From the NCBI GenBank assembly GCA_026214975.1, contig CM047810.1, positions 39,299,306-39,363,305 of the forward strand: DNA of 64,000 nucleotides, in the 5' to 3' direction. Below are positions 57,852 to 64,000 of this stretch, one piece after another. The notes beneath the pieces are model-generated. The model did no database searches and was not told where the DNA came from. It saw nothing but the letters and a program-made list of their open reading frames with translations. How positions within the stretch are numbered: position 1 is the first letter of the stretch; each line of letters starts with the position of its first letter. Position numbers and translations under genes: made by a program. Origin of the DNA: Gentiana macrophylla (Eukaryota > Streptophyta > Magnoliopsida > Gentianales > Gentianaceae).

Positions 57852-58878
57852 ATTTGATTTAGAAGGTTCTTGTTCCATGTTCCATGTTCCATTATTTGTG
57901 TTTAAAAGTTGTCTTGGAAACGGATGTAAAAGCATGTTCAAGGTGGAGATTCCAAAGGAAAGCTCATAAGAAATCCAAGGCCCTGACAAAAGAAGACATT
58001 TTCCTGTAATGAGACATTTCCATAAAAATGATGGTTGCGAGATGCAAATGGCCTCTACAAAAGAAGTTTGCGTGAAGAAATTTGCTTTAACAATCCTCAC
58101 TAATGTCTTTGGGTCTTTTATTGTACGCAAACATTAATCGACGAGAAGTGCTTTATTAAACATGTTTATATTTCAAAAAACCAGTTCCTCCTTTTGCTTT
58201 TTGAAATACAAATATCCTGCTGCTACATTTTTCTTTATCTATTTGGCTATTATCCTTTTTATCCCAACGTTTCATCTTGCCAATTTTAACTCCATTCATG
58301 CAAATTTTTTATTTAATTTTCAGTTCAAATATCACGTGTCCAAAATCTAAAAAGTAATGGACAATACCAACAATCTTCCTGTGGACTAATTATAATTAAG
58401 AAGAGATCCTAAGGTTCCTAATTATTTCATAATTGAAGACAAAGTGTACTCCAAACAAGCTTCTACAATGATAAATAATTTAATTAATGACTGATATATG
58501 CTGGTCTCCAAACAAGCTTCCTACAATAATCAAGAATTTAATTTTGATTGATATTTGCTGATACATTTTTTTCCCAAATGTAATAAAGCAAAGGGTATTA
58601 TGATATGCCTCAATTTAGTCTTTCCATGATGTGTGTGGTCATGCCCTAATACATACAACTCATTTCAATTCAGCACCAGATAAGAGAGGCTGATGGTTGT
58701 TTATATTAAATGAAATTCTGCAACTCACATTTTACACGAATCCCCGGGTCCCCCTCCTCCCCCCCCCTCTCTCCCTCTCTTTGTCTTCTATTCTTGAAAA
58801 TCAACCGAATCTGAATCAGCAACGGGGAAAAACTGATTGAAATAATTAGTTGAAGTACACACTAATTTTGAATCAAGA
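57852..58878. other. Downstream region of the E2F gene
   Basis: No other gene. It holds a triplet of ttccatg at 57871-57892. It also has an imperfect duplication: tccaaacaagcttctacaat near 58450 and tccaaacaagcttcctacaa near 58506, each followed by aataatttaatt-like and gatatatgctg-like words. A C/T-only tract (58749-58790, cccctcctcccccccc) lies within about 130 bp of the E2F stop, so it would be a purine-rich part of that mRNA's 3' UTR. Confidence 0.5.
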
Positions 58879-61800
58879 TCACCTTGGTGGAGTTATTGCA
58901 GAAGATAAAGGGATATGAGCAACCCGAGATGCTGGAGTCTCTGGCTGAGCCATACATTCCATATCATCCATTCCTAACTCCCGTTCAAGCATATTTACAT
59001 CGTCCCATTCGAGCCCACCACCTGCTCGTGATTATTAGATAATCAGGCATTCGATTTAAGACAAATTTATGTTGGAATATAAATATAAAAAAAACGCATA
59101 CAAATTATTTAGAGGATACCATCTGACTTCCACAGGTCAGTAATGCTAACACCAGCATCTGATAAAAGCCAGTAATCTTCATTATTCTGAAAAATTAAAA
59201 ACCACCATCATTATATATCCATATCCTACTATTATTAGACACTTCAGTTTGCAGTAGAAAATAGTATTGCTTACATCTACATCGGAGGGGACGATTTTCA
59301 TCATTCCAACAGCATGCTCCTGAGAAGGACCGAGCTCTTCGTTTATTCTATTGTCCTCCGGAGGTTTCTCTGCTGCATGGTTCTCATTTGGACCTGAACT
59401 TGAAACTATTGGGTAGCTAAGCGATTGCTCGGCATCGTTCATTTCATCAAATTTTTCCTCAAATTGACTGAAGTAATAGTTCAAAAGAAAAAGGCAAACT
59501 AGAAAGGTTAGAAATTATAATAAGACATGTAAACGGTGAAATACCAAAACAAGATCAAAGTTTTTATTTAATGAACCAATACCTGACAAGATAAACATCA
59601 ATGGGACCCATGGTACTTCTGAGGATTATCCTATACCTTCTTTGTTGATAATCGACACCCTGTGTATAGAGAATCAAGCTACTTCACCGAGTAAGAAATG
59701 CAAGAAGATCCCATCACATTCAATAAACTTTACCTCGTCTGGATCAGGGACTTCGAGGGTGGTACCATGTGGAGCTTTAATGGCTATGAGGGTTTCATTC
59801 TGCCAAAATCTAAAGCATATGAGTTTACACCGCTAAAAGCATTAATAAGTTGAACATGGAAATGTGCAACGTGGAAACTGAAACGATATTTTGTCATGCA
59901 ATTCCTAAAAATCAAAATCAACTATTTGACAGAAGAAAGAAGTCAATCACCAGAAAGCATGGTAGATTCTTGATGTCATCTTCAGTCACAAAAAGCCACC
60001 TAGGACAAGTAATATGATTGAACTTCAAATTAGCACAAGAACAAGCCAAAAAAAGTGGGGTTCAGTATCTAAATCGGAGTATATTAAATACTTTTGATTG
60101 TCTTCATCTTCACTCAAAACCCTCAGCTTCTCTTGCATGTCCCTGCAACAATACGAAGCATCAGTATGACATGTGTAGCAGAGATAGTTTAAAAAGGCTA
60201 AAAATGTACTACCAACCTTATGCGATCATCCAATATTCCTTCTTCCATTGAAAGCTTGCCTACTTCAGCCTGCAGATAACATAAGTAAATGAAATCTCAA
60301 AAAAAAAAAAAAACAAATAAGTTGATAAGCATGCATATTATATTTGAATGTTATCATCGCAAACTAATCAGAAAGAAGTCGTTAAGCAGAAAACATTGTT
60401 ATATTATGCTCGCACGTAAGGAATAAGGATACTGATAGCTTTTAGAATTATCCAATATTAGTCCCAAACCTGTATGGCAGAAGCATCAATCTCCGCTTCT
60501 CCTGGTCCCAAAGAATCGACTCCCCTGACAAATCAATGGAGGGAATTCATGAACATTATGTTTAAAACTCAAAATTCTATATACAACGGTAGCATAAAGC
60601 CAAAATGCTCTATAAACAAGAATACCAAAAAATTTACAAGCCTAATGTATATACAAAAGCTTACTTCCACTGGATTCTATTCTTCAGATTCTTTTCAATA
60701 AGGCCAATGCCTTCAAGGACATTGGTTATATCATATATACGTCTTTTTTGAACCTGAAATATGGAAGTACTTAGATACCAACTTTGACTGTAGGATAAAG
60801 AGAGATCAATAACACAGATTACCTCCAAACTTTCAGCTGCCTTATTTAGATCAAGATTACCATCTTCTGCATGCTTTAGCAGATGAATGAATCTTTTTGT
60901 CAATTGGCCTGGGAGAACGGAAGAGAAAAAGAATCACTGAAGTTCAAAATGCAACTGGATGATAGCCACACAGCAACACCATTTTCAAGAAGGAAGAAAT
61001 ACACAAGTAGAAGAATCACCCAAAGAGCTGTCATAGCGGCAGCTGCCAGCAGGGGTAAGAGGGAGTGGAGATCCTGCAAAAAGAAACATGTATCCCATCA
61101 TATAATCTTCCTTTATGGTTTGAAAGCAAACATACAGTATAGATCATTTTATGTAAAGTGTGATTACACAATAGGACAACTAGGTCATTATTTTTGTACA
61201 AAAGGGTGCAATTTCAAGAAAGTGAGATTTCAGGTAAATGTATCTCACCTGCATTGGACATAGGGGTTGAAGGCATAGATCCATCGTTTTTGGTGCCCCT
61301 GGATCTCCCATTCCCCCTACCCCCTTTCCCAGACACAGGAGTGCACAAAGGACTGTTGGGCACATCAGTGTCCCCAGGACTAGCAGTCCACTCTGTTGAT
61401 GAAACTACATGCCGGGCTCTCCCATTTTTCCGCTTCAAAGGCTGAAAGAGAAATCAGCAGTTAGAGACAGAATTTGCAGAAGCAAATGGGGAGTATCAGA
61501 AGGAAATCTTCAAGGCGTACATATGAAAAATACTTTCCTTTATAAGAGTTATGGGGAGTGTATTATTCAAACACGGCCTTGGAAAATCCTTAGAAGCCCA
61601 GTGCTATAGTAGATGCTAAAAACAAAATTCCATTTAGACCCTATTCCCACCTTCTCTACATTGATAAAAGGGTATGATTGAAGAAAACTTAAGAAGGGAA
61701 GGGAATGTTTCCATCTTGAAGATACGATAAGCTTGACTTTATAACTTGTGCAAAATGAAGAAGACTAATCAGGAAATGGATGCACGATAGGGATAAATAA

Positions 61801-63899
61801 TTGAAGAGTTGCACGCATATAATCTCAATTTGAGAGGACAATTTGCATTTAAACGAAGATAAAATCGGCTTGTACAGGATTAGATAAAGCTAAAAGACAT
61901 CCAACTACCGATGCAACTTTCGCCTTTATGAAATTAGCCTCCTATGCCAGTGAAATAGAAAGATATGATTTCAAAAGGATAAACTACAAACCACAGAAGA
62001 ATCTGTGACTTGAAAATGCACCAAAAGCAACCAAACTACAGCTAACATCACAGACACTTAAGTGACATGATTCCTAAACAAAATGATATTCTCCACATTA
62101 CAATTCCAGGCTGCATATCACCATCTATAGTCCATATTCAGATGTGTTATGGGTATGATATATCGAAAACCAAGTTAGTTGATTTCCCGCCAGTGTTGTT
62201 AATGTGCAAGGCAATGTCAAGGAAAAGAGGGATCTCCTGGGCAATGCCCAGCCTTGTCAGGCGATATCTCTACTTATTTCTGAATATTGATGATCCTGTA
62301 AAAAAAATGCCACAAAACACCAAAAATATCCTTTCAACCAAGGGCCAATGAAAGTTGCATAATGCCTATGTGTAAGTCCAATGAATATCAAACAATTATT
62401 CATTAAAACCATGTGAAAGAAGAGAGTCTGAACCATGCCACTCTCTGAGTAGTAATGCATTTTTGGCTAACCGAACTGTGTTCTTGTTCACATGTACTTG
62501 AAATTGAAAGACATGTATGCATATGGTAGATTGGTTCAGGAAAAGCACTGGATTTTTCATCTTTGGTTGAAGATTTTTCTTCAAAGCTTTCTGTTTATTG
62601 CTGAGATAAAGGTGATCAAAAAGCGTCAAAAGAATGACAAAAAAACAACACTTAGTCGGCCTATGCGACCGCCTTGAGATTTTGCTCGCATCGCTCCAAC
62701 TCCAGGCACCACTAGCTCACATCTTGCCTAGGCCCTAACCTTAACAACTACGTATTCAACCAACAGGTTCCTGACCGTCACACTTCAATTTGAAAATGCC
62801 AGGCCCAGAATGGCATATACAGAATTTCTCACAACACAAGGAATTGTGGCATATTGTCCAGGAATAGAAAAAGCTAAAGAGAAAGACTTCTTATTATGAT
62901 TCAAAACAACTTACAGAAATGGTTATGATTTTTTCAAAGTTACCCCCACAATGACATTGTTTCCTGTCCCTGGGAAACCAGTAAGCTTTTATTACTTATC
63001 TGAGCGTCGTTCAAAGCATTGTTCTAGTAGTATGTATGTACACTATTTCACTCGTATCAAGGGCTTTCTAATTTAAGTCTTCAGGATGCGTAATTCGTGA
63101 GTTCTAAGCTGGGAGTTAACATAAATGTCTGAGGAGTAGGCTAGGAATTAGCATGAAATTTGGAGAAGTAAGCTGGAAATTAGCATGAATTTGCCGCCCA
63201 CCACTAAGTGTACAGCCCAAAGCCAATAGCTGACCATGAAGAACTCCTGAAACAAGTTTGTGAGCTGAAATTCACAATCCCATGTCTAAAAGCCTGATTC
63301 ACTTATCATCAAAGTACTGAATTCAGATACAATTTCTTGATCAACCTTTATACTGAACTCGAACTTACCTTTAGAAACAACTTATACGGAATTGACCTAT
63401 TGAAATTTTTCATCTACAAAATTTGCCTAGAATCTTCTGTACAAATTTTTAATTACTGTTATCATTCAACAAACGCCGATGTTACTTGTGTCAGTAAACC
63501 TCAATGCAGATGAAGCTTCTACTGCAACATCTTCCAGCTAGCTCCGATGAAAAACAAATAGAATTTTCATCAACTAAGAAAAAAGAAAGAGCAGCAATCA
63601 AACTCAAAGACGATAAATAAAGAGCGGTTTGCTTAACACAAGTATATATATAATGTAACAGAACTGACGGTTGATTTGACTACGATAGCTCCTTCAGGTT
63701 CTGGATTCCGTAAATCGGCGGCGCCGGCAGTAGCAGGAGTGGAGAATCGATGATAATCCTCAGAAGGTACAAATGGTGGCTTCATAGATGAAAAAGGCAG
63801 ATGGCGCTTAATCGGCTGCGGGATCTGACGTCCACCACCGCCAGCCGCCACAGACGGTGAGGACACCGCACCTCTAGTCGAACCTGAAGGCGTAGACAT
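58879..63899 (-). CDS. E2F: E2F transcription factor (plant E2FA/E2FB type), 14 exons, 468 aa
   Basis: Minus-strand exons from 5': 63899-63669, 61441-61249, 61073-61020, 60908-60823, 60753-60665, 60524-60470, 60269-60217, 60142-60092, 59999-59951, 59799-59734, 59659-59583, 59467-59275, 59186-59120, 59021-58879 (stop TGA). All introns are GT-AG; the sum is 1407 bp. Motifs: cyclin-binding-like KRHLPF (about residues 31-36), basic KRKNGRAR (about 80-87), several SP/TP sites, and the winged-helix DNA-binding domain SCRYDSSL (152) through [13 protein letters not shown] (191-203) to NRIQWKG. Then a coiled-coil segment, a marked-box dimerisation region ([33 protein letters not shown]), and the acidic C-terminus [16 protein letters not shown] (403-418) expected to bind retinoblastoma-related protein. 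E2F-DP dimers control S-phase genes. I chose ATG 63899; the frame continues upstream only from a TTG. It looks intact. Confidence 0.95.
61442..63668 (-). other. Intron 1 of E2F (2.2 kb)
   Basis: Donor GTCAGT, acceptor ttctctttcag. Nothing clearly coding is inside. A stretch around 62180-62740 with gcgatatc, gcaatgcccagcc and ggcctatgcgaccgcc words is less AT-rich than the rest and could be an old insertion, but I found no ends. Plant first introns often carry regulatory elements; none can be named from sequence here. Confidence 0.7.
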
Positions 63900-64000
63900 C
63901 ACCGTCCTCTCCCTAGGCAAGCAATTTGAAGGTATGGTGAGCTATGCGTGAGAAAATGTAGGAGATGAACTCTGCGTGAAAATGGAGGTAGAGAGGTAGA
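63900..64000 (-). promoter_or_regulatory. E2F 5' UTR / promoter edge
   Basis: Purine-rich on the plus strand (gagaggtaga at the end). It presumably holds 5' UTR; the promoter proper is outside the window. Confidence 0.35.

Noticed and set aside
63897..63920. E2F start at 63920
   Set aside because: The plus-strand bases 63918-63920 are caa, so that codon is TTG. The first ATG is at 63899.
1..64000. A prokaryotic-style defence, biosynthetic or toxin system
   Set aside because: I read the recognisable coding pieces on both strands and found only plant genes and transposable elements.

Overview
The window is plant nuclear DNA. It has GT-AG introns, two plant-type genes (an HVA22/TB2-DP1-like gene on + and a 14-exon E2F gene on -), and a dense nest of plant transposable elements: Ty1/copia, Ty3/gypsy, a TRIM, Helitron, hAT-type and MULE-type MITEs and a tRNA-derived SINE. 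A dicot is likely, but I do not assign a species. I see no bacterial operon, CRISPR array or viral genome.

Layout. 1-8.8 kb is gene-free and AT-rich. It holds a CCCTA-like pentanucleotide array, diverged short repeats, a 518-bp hAT-type MITE with a perfect 8-bp target-site duplication (TSD), and a SINE. 8.8-18.6 kb is an old, wrecked copia element interrupted by a younger copia element with a perfect 5-bp TSD. 18.6-21.7 kb is the 3' end and complete 2.1-kb LTR of a Ty3/gypsy element. 21.8-22.5 kb is a broken Helitron helicase-like gene on the minus strand. 22.6-28.6 kb is a tandem array of about 21 monomers of roughly 190 bp, split by a 5'-truncated copia element that itself carries a 521-bp hAT-type MITE. 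One PLATZ-family exon lies beside the array (28.7-28.9 kb). 29-38.2 kb is a second gypsy family holding a copia element with almost identical LTRs. A minus-strand TRIM follows at 38.2-38.5 kb, then an organelle-like patch with a 23S rRNA match near 39.1 kb.

The HVA22-like gene (40,791-44,458, six exons, 205 aa) and the E2F gene (63,899-58,879, 14 exons, 468 aa) read cleanly across every splice junction and look functional. Between them lie a minus-strand copia remnant with a 170-bp MULE-like MITE in its LTR, and a copia element (48.5-57.9 kb) whose gag is interrupted by another copia element with TSD GCAGG.

Every retroelement coding region here is broken by stops or frameshifts, so none should act on its own. 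The genes do not form a pathway together. HVA22-like proteins shape ER membrane and E2F is a cell-cycle transcription factor; they are simply neighbours. The most unusual points are the isolated PLATZ exon at the satellite edge, two copia elements with TA...CA rather than TG...CA termini, arrays of short palindromes inside two unrelated gypsy LTRs, and a copia element with near-identical LTRs but badly broken genes.
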